A stretch of DNA of 64,000 nucleotides. Origin: Chamaecrista fasciculata. Taxonomy: Eukaryota > Streptophyta > Magnoliopsida > Fabales > Fabaceae. The stretch covers positions 27,574 through 91,573 of the forward strand of contig QANZ01007272.1 in assembly GCA_003254925.1 (NCBI GenBank), read 5' to 3'. The notes under the pieces were generated by a model. That model did not search any database. It had not been told where the DNA came from and was given only the letters and a program-made list of their open reading frames with translations. Made by a program: the position numbers and the translations under genes. Shown in pieces: positions 22,560-33,675 of this stretch. Position 1 is the first letter of the stretch. Each line of letters begins with the position of its first letter.

Positions 22560-23205
22560 AACAAGAAACTATTGATTTGAAGAAAAAAAAATTAAACCTA
22601 AACTTTTTTGGCTTTCAAAACAAGATATAGAATTTATCCCAAACAATTAATATATAGTCATATTGATACCAACACCTAAAATTACTCTTTAGAAAGCACA
22701 TAGTTTTACAAAACTAGAAACCGTAATGAAAACTATAACTACTAGCGTAACGTTCCCCTCCAAAAACCATACTCTCCAAACTAGAAACTGTGTGCCTAAA
22801 ACTTCCAAAAAAAAAACCGTGTTCTTAAAACTAGAAACTGTGTGCCTAACCACTCGAGAAACCATGTTCTCAAACCAAAAAACTGTGTGCGCAAAAAATT
22901 ATAAATAGGGGCTATCTGATACTAACCTAGAGTCGCACAAATTTTTCAGACTTTGATTTCCTACTAACAATATAGTTCACGACCATATAGCTGGCGTCAT
23001 GGTCAACAAAGAAGATGAAGATGAGGGTAAAGATGCCATTGGAGAAACCTTGGAGCTGATATTCTCAAATTGACTCATTGATTTACCAAAGGTATGATAA
23101 ACAATACTCTATTGATCTTAATTATCCATTGGATTTTCTTTATATGTTTACCTTTTTAGATGAAAAACCTTGTATCAGGTGAAAAACCAGAGAAGGTCTT
23201 GCAAT
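22560..23205 (+). pseudogene. Diverged third copy (C) of the MYB-like gene start
   Basis: Repeats the promoter, leader and first exon of copies A and B: TATAAATA at 22900-22907, leader, then an ATG at 22998 with MVNKEDEDEGKDAIGETLEL and a stop. It ends in the first lines of the next exon (GTGAAAAACC...). No MYB repeat follows. It is more diverged than A and B are from each other. Confidence 0.6.
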
Positions 23206-23209
23206 AAAA

Positions 23210-23748
23210 AGTTCTTATGGTCTTTTTATTTTTTGTTTTATTTAATTAAGATTTTTATTGTTTTACTCCTCTGAAGTCATGCGCTCTGTTTTCAAAACAC
23301 AGATTGTATAGGATTAACAAACCATGGTGGGAATTCCAATGCCCATGGTGTGTGTCCATGAAAGACAAGCACTAAGTTGCTTCGCAACTTTCTTCACATT
23401 TTCTACCTTGGCTTTCAGAAATCGTTTAACGCAAGCATTGCTGCTCCTACAACATTCACAAAACAAAACGAAGATAGATTTAACAAGAGAGAGAGAGAGT
23501 TCATTATTATTTTCATGGTAATAGTGATTACGGAAGGACTTGTTAGAGAGTGAGGGGTGTTTGTTTTTGCTTTTGGATGATTTGAAGAATAACTTGGATG
23601 GCTCTTGCAATGTCAACTATGAAGTCTCTCTGCTCTGTCTTGCTCATTTTGAGAAAGAATAGAACTAAGAGAAACGCGAGAACGGATGCTTCAAACTTTA
23701 GGTTCAAGCAATTGTATAAATATACCTCTGTGTAGTAAGAGCTTCTTC

Positions 23749-23785
<37 letters not shown>

Positions 23786-23830
23786 ATTGAAGACCATTTA
23801 TGAGACCAAGTGGTTTGGGAATTTGTTTTT
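23210..23830. other. Intergenic, with one unassigned minus-strand frame
   Basis: A minus-strand frame near 23314-23649 has a Cys-containing stretch ([19 protein letters not shown]) and a short upstream ATG frame, [21 protein letters not shown] do not recognise either. A (GA)n tract lies at 23752-23783, where a promoter for a minus-strand gene could be. Could be a small gene or chance. Confidence 0.25.
23752..23783. repeat. (GA)n microsatellite
   Basis: About 16 GA units without interruption. Confidence 0.9.
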
Positions 23831-25380
23831 TTTTCTTAAAATTAGTTTGTATTCAAATGAAGTATGACAGTTTTACGAGAAGTTTGAGTATATTCTAGTC
23901 ATTAAATCATTTATAATTTTGTCTTCGTTTTAAGAAAAACTTGAATGTTTTGAACGTGAAGTAATAGTTGGCCAAAAAAAAAGAACGTTAAGTAATAAAT
24001 AATATTGAATTTGTTTCACAAAAAACGTTTGTTCTAGTCATTAGATGTATAATCAGTTCTTTTGAATTTAATGGCTAATCAATTCTTTTGAATTTAATTG
24101 TTAATCAATTCTTTTGAATTTGATTGTTAATAAATTCTTCTGAATTTAATTGCTAGGATATTTTTAGTGTCTCAAGTGTTACATAAACACATCAATTTGA
24201 GTTTAATTTGAGTGATATATGTGCAATTTGACATACTTTAAATAAGATTTTGAGTTTGAGACCTTGTGAATACTGCTAATTGGTAATACATGAACTTGAT
24301 TTTTGCATTCAAGTGGTTTTTGTCTTTATATTTTGTCTTAAAATCATTTGATTTCAAATAAGTTATGACAATTTTATACAAAGTTTGAGGATACTATCAT
24401 TTTTACACAAAGCTAAAATATTATGGTCGTTGTACCATTTATAATTTTAACTTCGTTGTATAAAAAATTCACATGTTTCAATGGTAAAGTAATTAATAAT
24501 ATTGACTCAGTTTCATAGAAAATGTGAGTGTTCTGAGCTTTCGCCCTTTAAATATATAATAAATACTTTTGATTTTTTTCATTAAGAACTTGAATTTTAA
24601 ATACATTTGAATTTGATTTTCAAGGTCAATTGTGTTTTTGTCTATTATTTTAAAATTGATTGTTTTCAAATAATGTATGATGGTTTTACCAATTTTTTTT
24701 GAATATTCTTAATTCTAACTGTTGGATCATTTATAATTTTGATTACNCCAATTTTTTTTGAATATTCTAAATTCTAACTGTTGGATCATTTATAATTTTG
24801 ATTACATTATATGGAATATTCATAAATTAATGTTCTAACGGTTAAATAATTAATAACACTAAATTTGATTTATAGAAAAATTGAGCTTTCTATTTATAAT
24901 CAATTATTTTAAATAAATTTGTCAAGAACTTAAGTGTTCTAATTAATACATATATACTTTTAAATTTGATTTTGGAGGCCAATTGATTTGTTCTTTTCTT
25001 TTTGTCTTAAAACTAGTTTATTTAAAATTTAACACTTGACGATTTTACATGATGTTCGAGTATTCTAGTCATATGATCATTTATAACTTTGATCCTTATA
25101 AGAGATAAATATTTCAACCATAAAGTAATGGTCAAATACTCAAATTTGTCCTCATATTATAGGGGGAATTCAATTTTAGTCCTAAAATTATTTCTTTTTC
25201 GTCCGAAGTGGTCCTCAAAATATCACTTTTGTTCCATCATTAGTCAGCAAAAAAAACATGTCTCTACACTCATCCAGATGTACTTGGAAAATGCACCTCC
25301 TTAATCCAAAAGACACAAGCAAGCTAGTCAACAATAGTGTTCCCCCTCCATAAGGCTTTGTTTGGATTCATATGACTAGT
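23830..25380. repeat. Degenerate tandem repeats of about 330 bp
   Basis: A module (TTAAAA, then ATGACAGTTTTAC, then GAGTATTCTAGTC, then ATCATTTATAATTTTGA) recurs near 23836, 24340, 24640, 25008 and again at 26045. Copies are strongly diverged. Around the N at 24747 about 60 bp are duplicated, a likely assembly join. No genes. Confidence 0.55.
25026..25373 (+). repeat. Left copy of a 350-bp direct repeat
   Basis: Matches 26047-26393 closely (from 'aaatttaaca' to 'ctttgtttggatt'). The two copies bracket the foldback element at about 25378-26043. Confidence 0.8.
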
Positions 25381-26043
25381 CAACAAGTGCGAATTTGGTC
25401 TTGTAACTTTGCTCCAGGTCCCAAATCAGTCCTATAACTTTTTTTGGCTCAAATTTGGTCATGTATCTTTGCTCCAGTTCCCAAATCAGTTCTATATCTT
25501 TTTTGTCTCAGAGTTTATCCCATATATTTTGAAAACCTCTCACCATTAGTCCTCCGTCCATTTTAAATTACAATTTAGTCTTGAAAAATTTCAAGTTCCT
25601 TTCACTTTAGTCATTGACTATCAAAATGAAAGTGGAAGAGCATCCCTGAAGATTCTCAAACCTTACATCTTGGTCCCTAATCCATGAATTCTTCATGAAA
25701 TGGAATAGTAATGCAAAAACAACACAAATTAAAAAAAATGACAGAGGGACCAAAAATGAAAATGCAAAAAATTTAAAACCCACCGGAAAATGCCTCAAAC
25801 TTGCCAGAAAACATACGGAAATCGCCAAGAAACTCAAGAACTCATCCAAAAAACCCCAATCCTCATTGCAATCTCACTCAAATAATCGCCCTCAAATGCT
25901 TTATAAAAGAATTTTCGAAAATCCAAACTTTTGAGGAGGGAGGTGATAGAAGAAATGTAAGGGATTTCGGAACTTCTCCTTCGGAATCACCAAATGTAAG
26001 GGAATCTTCTATCAATTTTACAGGACCAAATTCACACTTTAGC
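25378..26043. mobile_element. Foldback element of the GGCTAAAGTG family
   Basis: The right end is GGCTAAAGTGTGAATTTGGT (inverse strand); the left end is a weaker match, AGTCAACAAGTGCGAATTTG. Inside are TTTGGTC and CCTATAAC phrases like those of other foldback MITEs here. The A-rich core has no gene. No clean 9-bp duplication is visible, and the whole is flanked by 350-bp direct repeats instead. Confidence 0.55.
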
Positions 26044-26046
26044 CTA

Positions 26047-26393
26047 AAATTTAACAATTGACAATTTTACATGATGTTCGAGTATTCTAGTCATATGATC
26101 ATTTATAATTTTGATTCGTATAAGAGATAGCTATTTCAACCATAAAGTAATGGTCAAATACTAAAATTTGTCTTCATACTATAGGGGGAATTCAATTTTA
26201 GTCCTAAACTTATTTCTTTTTCGTCTGAAGTGGTCCTCAAAATATCACTTTTGTTCCATCATTAGTCAGCAAAATAAACATGTCTCTACACTCATCTAGA
26301 TGTGCTTGGAAAATGCACCTCCTTAATCCAAAAGACACAAGCAAGCTAGCCAACAATAGTGTTCCCCCTCCATAAGCCTTTGTTTGGATTAAT
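26047..26393 (+). repeat. Right copy of the 350-bp direct repeat
   Basis: See 25026-25373. It is followed by 'taatgaaggggaggggg', unlike the left copy. Confidence 0.8.
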
Positions 26394-27460
26394 GAAGGGG
26401 AGGGGGTGGGAGAGAAATGATTAATCCCCTTATCCTCTTCTCTTTATTTGGATACTTGAAAAAACAAAGACGAGGAATGTAACTTTATTATTTTGCCCTT
26501 GTTCTTAAGATTATATAAAAATGAAAGAAATCTGATTTTTTTTTTTAAATCATTGAGTTATATTAATTCAATTACTTAACTAAAATAAATAAATTAATAA
26601 AAGTAAATTGATTTTTCAACTCCAAAAAATAAGTATTTTTATTTTATTTTATATTTTTTTTTCTAAATTAATTTAAATATAAATAAATAAATAAAGGCAT
26701 TTGATGATATAGGCATTTGATGACCAGTGTGTCGATTAGGTTTTGGTGAACTGCGTCGATTAGGTTTATATATAATGATAAGCGATTAGGTTTTGGTGAA
26801 CTGCGTCGATTACATTAATTTAAATATATATATCTTATATTATATGGTTTCACCCCTTTCTGGTCGTCCATGTTTAAAATTATAGTCTATGAAATTAAAA
26901 ATAAGAGAAAATTTACTATTTAGTCTCTCTTTCTTTACTAAGTTAACAATTTAGTTCCTTAATTATTTTACATAAACGGGCACGCAAAGCCCTTAGTATA
27001 TATATATTTGATTGCTCATATATTGGTGTTAAATACATTGAAGTTTTTATATATATATATAATTGTTGCTCATATTGACGTTGATATGTACGGTACATAA
27101 TTGTTGGTCATATTCTCACTTGCCATTGATATGTACTGTAGCCGTGATTGACATTCGCTAGGTTGAATTGATATATACTTAATTCACATGCTTGACTTGT
27201 AATTGTTGTCTCCATAAATTGATGATATTACTGGTTATTATGATGATGATCTATTGTACATTAACGTTTTGTAATGGCTTTTGTGTCTCGATAAGCGAAC
27301 ATATATATAAATATATGTTGTGTTAATTGGTATTTTATTTTGGTGGACGATGGAGCAATTTTGGTAGACACAAAGTGAACTTGCATTTCCAATTTTTGGA
27401 TATCATGTTTTGTTTGAGTTTGGCTAATGATTTAAATTACTGTTTTCCTCATTCCGCTTA
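26394..27460. other. AT-rich intergenic stretch
   Basis: No gene. A short direct repeat (GCGATTAGGTTTTGGTGAAC) occurs at about 26725-26815. A possible decayed Helitron-like end (GGGC...GCCC then TTAG) lies near 26978-26998, too weak to call. Confidence 0.35.
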
Positions 27461-27463
27461 ATG

Positions 27464-28240
27464 TTTTGAAATCAATAATTATTATTAAGAGTTTTGAAAT
27501 TTATTTTAAGATGATTTGTTAGTCACTAAAATAACCAAATTGTAAGGTTAATAAATTTCAAATAAAGATAATTATTGAATATCGGAATATATATATATAT
27601 ATATGTGTGAGTTTATTGTTTTGAACTCAATAATTATCATTAAGAATTTTAAAATTTATTTTAAGATGATTTGTTAGTCACGAAAGTGGCCAAATCATAA
27701 AGTTAATGAATTTCAAATTAAGAAAATTATTGAATGTCGGAATATATATGTATGTTTACTGTTTTGAACTCAACAATCATCATTAAGAACTTTGAAATTT
27801 TTTTTAAGTTGATTTGTTAGTCACCAAAGTGACCAAATCTTGAACTTGATAAATTTCAAATAAAGATAATTGTTGAATGCTAACGTATATATAAATGTCT
27901 TTAGTGTTTTGAGATCCACATAATTATCATTAAGAGTTTTGAAATTTATTTTAAGTCGATTTGTTAGTCACCAAAGTGGTCAAATCTTAAAGTTCATAAA
28001 TTTCAAATAAAGGTAATTGTTGAATGCTAACATATATATAAATGTCTTTGAGATCAATAATTATCATTAAGAATTTTAAAATTTATTTTAAGTCGATTTG
28101 TTGGTCACCAAAGTGACCAAATCCTAAAGTTCATAAATTTTAAATAAAGATAATTGTTGAATATTAATATATATATAGTCTCTATTGTTTTGAGACCAAT
28201 AATTGTCATTAAGAGTTTTGAAATTTATTTTAAGTTGATT
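27464..28240 (+). repeat. Satellite-like tandem repeat, about 6 units of 140-155 bp
   Basis: Units start near 27464, 27619, 27762, 27907, 28047 and 28188. Each has TTTTGA(A/G)..TCAATAATTATC, then GATTTGTTAGTCACCAAAGT, then AAATTTCAAATAAAGATAAT. The last unit is cut by the N at 28241. Confidence 0.85.
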
Positions 28241-28241
28241 N

Positions 28242-28419
28242 GAATACCTGAAATGAGCCACATTGAAATTTTTTTCGGGTCCGGAGTGCTTTTTTACATT
28301 CTCTCTCATCTTGTGCCAAACGATGGACTATTTTTTTGATAGTCCACCAAATGTTGGGGCTTGATTACTACACTTTAGTCCTTTTGGTCCACCATTTCGG
28401 AGGCAAAAATAGAATGGTC
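28242..28419 (+). mobile_element. Fragment of the 29833 Harbinger-type element
   Basis: Near-identical to 30208-30385 (GAATACCTGAAATGAG to AAAAATAGAATGGTC). It begins right after a single N and is cut on its right by an LTR. Confidence 0.75.
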
Positions 28420-29092
28420 TGTTGGGAATTCTAGGCGCCTAACGCAGCGGAAGCAAATATAAAAACTTAAATAAAACGCGCCAAGTCCTAAAATTCCCGA
28501 CCGGATCCGCTAGTTGAATTTAAAACCTGTTAAGATAGTGGTATACCTCACGAGTTTCAATCGGTTGGTTGTACAAGGCGCGTGCAAGGAGTCCACTCAC
28601 AGCGTTCTCCCTCTGCCGGTGATCCACACGAACAGTTTTCCGGGCACCAAGGTGCTAGCCTTCCGTTCTTTTCTCCAAAAGAACCTGGGACTCGTTCTAC
28701 AGTGTTTGAATTCAAGAACTCCTTCTTGAATCCAATAGCAAAAGTGGCGCACAGAAGAAAAACCCCACAAGAACTCCTTCTTGTTTTTCCTTCTCTCCCA
28801 AAAGCCCTAGTTTTAATGGTGGAATTCGAATTTTCCTAACACCTTAGGCAAAAGTCGATTTTCCTCTCTCTAAGACTATAGTGCGATTTTTCTCTCTCTC
28901 TACGAGGAAGACAAAATCACAAAGTGAGCTAGTTGTTGGGGCAAGTCGACTTGCTCCCCTTTTAAATATAATATTTTTGGTGATTTTAATAATCCTAAAT
29001 TATGATATTCCAATAATATTATAATTATAGGACTTGAATTTCTAATTAAAATATTACCTTAATATTTCAATTTAAATTCAAAATGCAATCTC
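28420..29092. mobile_element. LTR fragment inserted in the Harbinger fragment
   Basis: Starts TGTTGGGAATTCTAGGCGCC at the break in the Harbinger-like sequence. The composition resembles a Copia-type LTR, possibly in minus orientation (ending CCCAACA). It runs to a single N at 29093, so the other end is not seen. No coding domain. Confidence 0.5.
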
Positions 29093-29109
29093 NTTGTGTG
29101 AACTTTTCT

Positions 29110-29720
29110 GAATGGTGTGAACAAGTCAAGTTTCTTAAGTTTCTTGGATCTTGACATTATTGAAAGATAAGCCTACTGCTATTATTGATAAAAGTAGTGA
29201 GAAAAATAAGTCACACTATAATGCATGGGCACGTTCCAACAAATTTAGCCTTATGTTGATGTGAATGATTATTGCCAACAACATTAAGACAACCATTCTA
29301 CAAATTGAAAGTGTGAAGGAAACCTTCAATTTGTAGGAGAACGCTTCCACATTACAGATAAGTCACTCACTGTTAGTTTAATGGAAGAACTCGTGACCAT
29401 GAAGTTTGATGGGTCGCGAGGTATGTAAGAACATGTCATTGAGATGACTAACATTGCAGCAAGATTAAGAATCTTGGGGATGACTGTGGAAGACTCTTTT
29501 ATTGTTTAATTTATTTTCAACTCACTTCCTCTTGAATATGGGTCAATTCAGATTAATTATAAAACTATTAAGGATAAGTGGGATATTAATGAATTGACCA
29601 ATAAGCTTGGTTTAAGAGGAGATGAGACTAAAGAAACATGTGAGTCATTCAGTCAGCCTCATAGGCCAAGAAACTGGAAAGGAACTTAAGTCAAAGGCCA
29701 ACAAGATTAAGAAAGGAAAG
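29110..29720 (+). pseudogene. Copia gag remnant
   Basis: Reading across frames gives blocks such as SLTVSLMEELVTMKFDGSRG, HVIEMTNIAARLRILGMTVE, NSLPLEYGSIQINY and IKDKWDINELTNKL, typical of the Copia gag (UBN2-type) domain. Several stops interrupt it. It lies upstream of the integrase remnants in the same orientation. Confidence 0.75.
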
Positions 29721-29832
29721 ACATAAACGTAATAAATCGCTAATGCTTTAGTATCTAAGCAGAAGGATTGCATGTAATTTCCATTTGATTTTGTTGAATC
29801 TTTGCTTATAGTTCATCAGAATATTGAATTAA

Positions 29833-30756
29833 GGCCCAGTTTGTTTATGCTCTGATTATAATCTGCTTTGATTATAATCGTAATAAGTATGTTCGTTTGT
29901 GTTTATTTTCTGATCAAATTATAATCTTGATTTTTTTATAATCAAACACACCCAATTACACTTATACCCCTATATATATACCTATAATTACCTATACTAT
30001 AATACATTCAATCACACATCACAAGGCTAAAATAGTAATTTACCTGAAATGGTCTACTGATTCTGTCAACGGTGGACCGAATATCGACTTGAGAATGATA
30101 TCAGGCCCGATGTTCGGTCCACCGATTCAAAAAATGGTCGACTGAATTTCAACCTGAGAATGCTATCAGGCCAGACGTTCGGTCCACCGATGCAAAAAAT
30201 GGTCAACCGAATACCTGAAATGAGCTACATTGAAATTTTTTTTCGGGTCCGGAGTGCTTTTTTACATTCTCTCTCATCTTGTGCCAAACGATGGACTATT
30301 TTTTTGATAGTCCACCAAATGTCGGGGCCTGATTACTACACTTTAGTCCTTTTGGTCCACCATTTCGAAGGCAAAAATAGAATGGTCGACCAAACGAAAT
30401 AAACACCTCACAAGTTGCCTATGATTATAATCATATTTTCACGATTCCCAAGGCAAACAGTGACAAAATCTGATTTTTTTTTAAAAACAACAATCACATT
30501 CAAACACACTTTGATTATTAGTCAAATCACATCTTACTTTTTTCAACTTTTTCTTCCATTTCTACCCCTATACAATTTATCAATTTTCTTACCCTTCTAT
30601 CTACCAACCACAATCATTACATACCCATTTCAATAATTTCACACCAAATAATCAACTTTCATCCAAACACCAATACACAAATAATCAACTTTGATTATAA
30701 TTATACTCTGATTATAGTCAGAGCAGATTTTATAATAAGCGCAAACGAACTGACCC
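29833..30756. mobile_element. PIF/Harbinger-type (Tourist-like) element
   Basis: A 924-bp element starting GGCCCAGTTTGTTTATGCTC and ending with the inverse of GGGTCAGTTCGTTTGCGC. It is flanked by TAA on both sides (29830-29832 and 30757-30759), the 3-bp target of PIF/Harbinger. The ends are rich in GATTATAATC. Inside lie two to three tandem units of about 90 bp (30050-30210) with CGGTCCACCGAT. No transposase. Confidence 0.8.
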
Positions 30757-30769
30757 TAAATGTAATAAA

Positions 30770-31320
30770 TTGAATGATCAATCTGCTTACTTGTGGCATA
30801 AATGTTTGGGACACATATCCAAGGAAAGAATGGAAATTAAAGACTAGTAAGGAATGAAATACTTCCAAAACTAGATTTTCTGATTTTAGTTTATGTGTGA
30901 ATTGCATTAAGGGAAAGCAAACCAAACATAATAAGAAAGGAGCCACAAGAAGCACAAGCTTCTTGAAATTATACACAACAATGTATGTGGACCATTTGAT
31001 GTTCCATCTTTTTATGGACAAAGATATTTCATCACCTTCACAGATGATTTTTCAAGTTATGGTTTTGTTTATTTGCTTAAAGAAAAATCTCAAGCAGCGA
31101 ATGCCCTTGAGGTGTTTGTAAATGAGGTTGAAAGACAATTAGACAAAAAAGAGAAAAATGTAAGTTCTGATAGAGGTGGTGAATATTATGGAAAGCATGA
31201 TGAATCAAGTCAATGTCCAGGTCCATTTGCTAAATTCCTCGAGAAACATGGCATATGTGTACAATATACTATGCCAGACACATCTCAACAAAATGGTATG
31301 ACAGGAAGGCATAATATGGA
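30770..31320 (+). pseudogene. Copia integrase remnant
   Basis: LWHKCLGHISKERME (GAG-pre-integrase) is followed by GPFDVPSFYGQRYFITFTDD, FSSYGFVYLLKEKSQA and SDRGGEYYG, which includes the integrase catalytic Asp region, then FLEKHGICVQYTMPDTSQQN. The part from 31073 to 31320 is open in one frame. It then changes suddenly into RT sequence (DQPEGF). Confidence 0.8.
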
Positions 31321-32215
31321 CCAACCAGAAGGGTTCTTGGTTGTGGAAAAGACCAAATGGTGTGTAAAATTAAGAAATCAATATATGGATTAAAGCAAGT
31401 TTCCAAACAATGGTATATTAAGTTCAACGATACGATAACATTTTTTGGATTTGAAGAGAATGTGGTCGATCGTTGTATTTACTGAAAGGTCAGTGGGAGC
31501 AAATTTATTTTTCTAGTTCTATATGTTGATGATATTTTACTTGTTGCAAATGTTTTGGGCATATTATGTCAAACAAAATATTTTCTCTCGATGAATTTTG
31601 AAATGAATGAATTCTTGAGAAATTTAATATTGGATGAATGTTCAGCTGGAGTTGTTTCCATTCAAAAAGGGAAACAAATTCAATCTCAAGCAATGCCCAG
31701 AGAATGATTTAGAAAGAAAGCAAATGGAATCAATTTCATATGCTTTTATTGCAAGCAATTTAATGTACTTGCAAACTATCAGATTCAGATTTTGCTGAAT
31801 GTGTGAATAGTAGAAAAATCCACATTTGCTTATATATTCTTATAAGCAGATGAAGCAATATCATAGAAAAGTGTAAAAGAATTTGTAATTGCTTCATCCA
31901 TTATGGAAGCATAATTTGTTGTTTGCTATGAGGCAACAAATCATGCATTATGGCTGTAAAACTTTATTTCAGGACTTGAGGTTGTCGACACCATTATCAA
32001 GCCGCTGAAAATTTATGTGATAATGTTGCAGCAATATTTTTCTTTAAAAAACGACAAATATTATAATGGCACAAAGCATAATGAATTAAAGTTTTTTTTT
32101 TGTTGTTAAAGAGGAAGTCAAGAAACAAAGAGAGTCTATTATGAAATAATTGCAGATCCTTTGACAAAAGGATTACAACCAAAACCATTTAAAGAATATG
32201 TACATTGAATGGGTC
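31320..32215 (+). pseudogene. Copia RT and RNase H remnant
   Basis: DQPEGF, KQVSKQWYIKFND and LYVDDILLVAN (RT active-site YVDD near 31525) are followed, after frame breaks, by YCDNVAAIFF and YEIIADPLTKGLQPKPFKEY from RNase H. Stops and frameshifts throughout. Confidence 0.78.
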
Positions 32216-32626
32216 TTGGTTGTAACTTATGTTATCTTGATGATGTTGACACTCCTGAGCTCAATTAGTTTGTTTCTGACATAAATTAAAAGTGAAATTC
32301 ATGTTTCTTATGATAGTGTACACATTATGTCTATTTATGTTTATATAACAGGAAAGTCTTTACAAGACATCATAGTGGATCGGACCATGATGAAAATTAA
32401 AATTATTGTTTATGAGCCATGTATGGTAAGTTACAGATGTTGTAGTATATGGAAGGAAATATGTTGCAAAAATGACATACGACCGTCATAACTCACATTT
32501 GATAATTTATTATACTATGTTAATTATGATGATTGTTACTAATGAGATCTATTCTTATCTGCGCAGTATGTTTAAACTATTAAGATGTTGTACGTATTAT
32601 CTATTTATAAGGCCAAATGAGAGAAT

Positions 32627-33240
32627 GTTAGAATGTGGCCAAATAAATAGATAAATAATAGTATTAACATTTATCTTTGATATTATATGATTAAAGATAA
32701 TGATATCTTTAATATTAAGTGATCAAAGATATTATGGTTATGTTTAAAGTTTGAAAGATATTTTAATAGCTGAATAGATCTTAGCCGTGTATTTGGTTAC
32801 TTGATGAATGTACCAGATTAAAGAATAAATTCTATTTAAATTGGTCCTCTCTCTAACCATAAAGAAGTAACACTTTATGAGAATTAGGTCAGAGAACAAA
32901 CACTTTGAATCTTCCATCACTAAAGAAACTTAAGGACCGAATCCTTTGCATTTCCTTTTCCATGCATTTCATATGGAGTTAGAGAGACAAAAGGAAGAGG
33001 AAGAGAGAGAAAATGTGAATTCTATGAGAAAGTAATAGATAGGAATCACACTTTCTCTTTTTCCTCTTATTTTCTCTTCATATCTCTCTCATACTCTACA
33101 AAAAATGTAGAGAAGGGAAATGTAGAGGATCAATCTCCAGAAACTTGTGTACCATTAAAAATAGGGAAAGAGAGAGAAATCAATTTAACAAGATCAAAAT
33201 CAAGATAAAAATAATTATGAGATTTCAAGAACACGAGATT
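32627..33240 (+). repeat. Probable Copia 3' LTR and flank
   Basis: A purine tract (AAATGAGAGAA) precedes TGTTAGAATGTGGCC, the usual start of a Copia LTR. The end could not be fixed and the 5' LTR is not in the window. Confidence 0.45.
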
Positions 33241-33440
33241 TAAAGAGTTTAATTATGTTTTCAAGAACGACAAATTTAACATTTAATACTTCAAAATTTG
33301 TCCGTTAAAACTTAAAATCTAGAAAAGCAGAGACAGAAATCCAATCCAATTTCCAATAACAAAAGCATTTTGCTTTGTGTCATTCACATTACAGATCGAG
33401 TCAGCATAAACAGAGATACATAGATGGATGACAAGTGTAA

Positions 33441-33514
33441 CAACGTGGCCATTTATGGCCTTGCCCACCTGGCACACAGCAGATTGCCACGTGTCACCTA
33501 TGTAGCCACGTGTC
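33441..33514 (+). promoter_or_regulatory. ABRE/G-box cluster of the seed-maturation gene
   Basis: GCCACGTGTC occurs twice, at 33486-33495 and 33505-33514, 19 bp apart, with a third ACGTGG at 33443-33448. Such ACGTG pairs are the known abscisic-acid response unit bound by bZIP factors (ABI5 type). They lie about 160-230 bp before the ATG. Confidence 0.75.
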
Positions 33515-33562
33515 CTCCTCTTTCTCACCTTCATATATTCCTACCTACTCATAATATGTGAA

Positions 33563-33584
33563 ATATATATATATACACATGCAT
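33563..33584 (+). promoter_or_regulatory. TATA-like run and RY motif
   Basis: A TATATATATATA run (about 33564-33575) is followed by CATGCAT (33578-33584), the RY element recognised by B3 factors such as ABI3 and FUS3 in seeds. About 100 bp upstream of the ATG. Confidence 0.6.
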
Positions 33585-33675
33585 TATATACGAACGTAAA
33601 ACACATAAGATATATCTAATTTGATATTTAGATTTTGAAAACAAGTAACAAAAAAAAGTTATATACATTATCATC

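Larger units (their letters stand above)
29094..32626 (+). mobile_element. Decayed Copia retrotransposon, split by a Harbinger-type insertion
   Basis: Contains, in order: gag (29110-29720), the 924-bp insertion at 29833-30756, GAG-pre-integrase and integrase (30770-31320), an abrupt join to reverse transcriptase (31320-31640), and RNase H (31850-32215). A 3' LTR is probable from 32627. Many stops and frameshifts are present. The integrase-to-RT join skips several hundred codons, a large internal deletion. Confidence 0.82.

Noticed and set aside
26978-26998. Second Helitron terminus (GGGC...GCCC, TTAG)
   Set aside because: The stem is only 4 bp and the CTAG end is imperfect.
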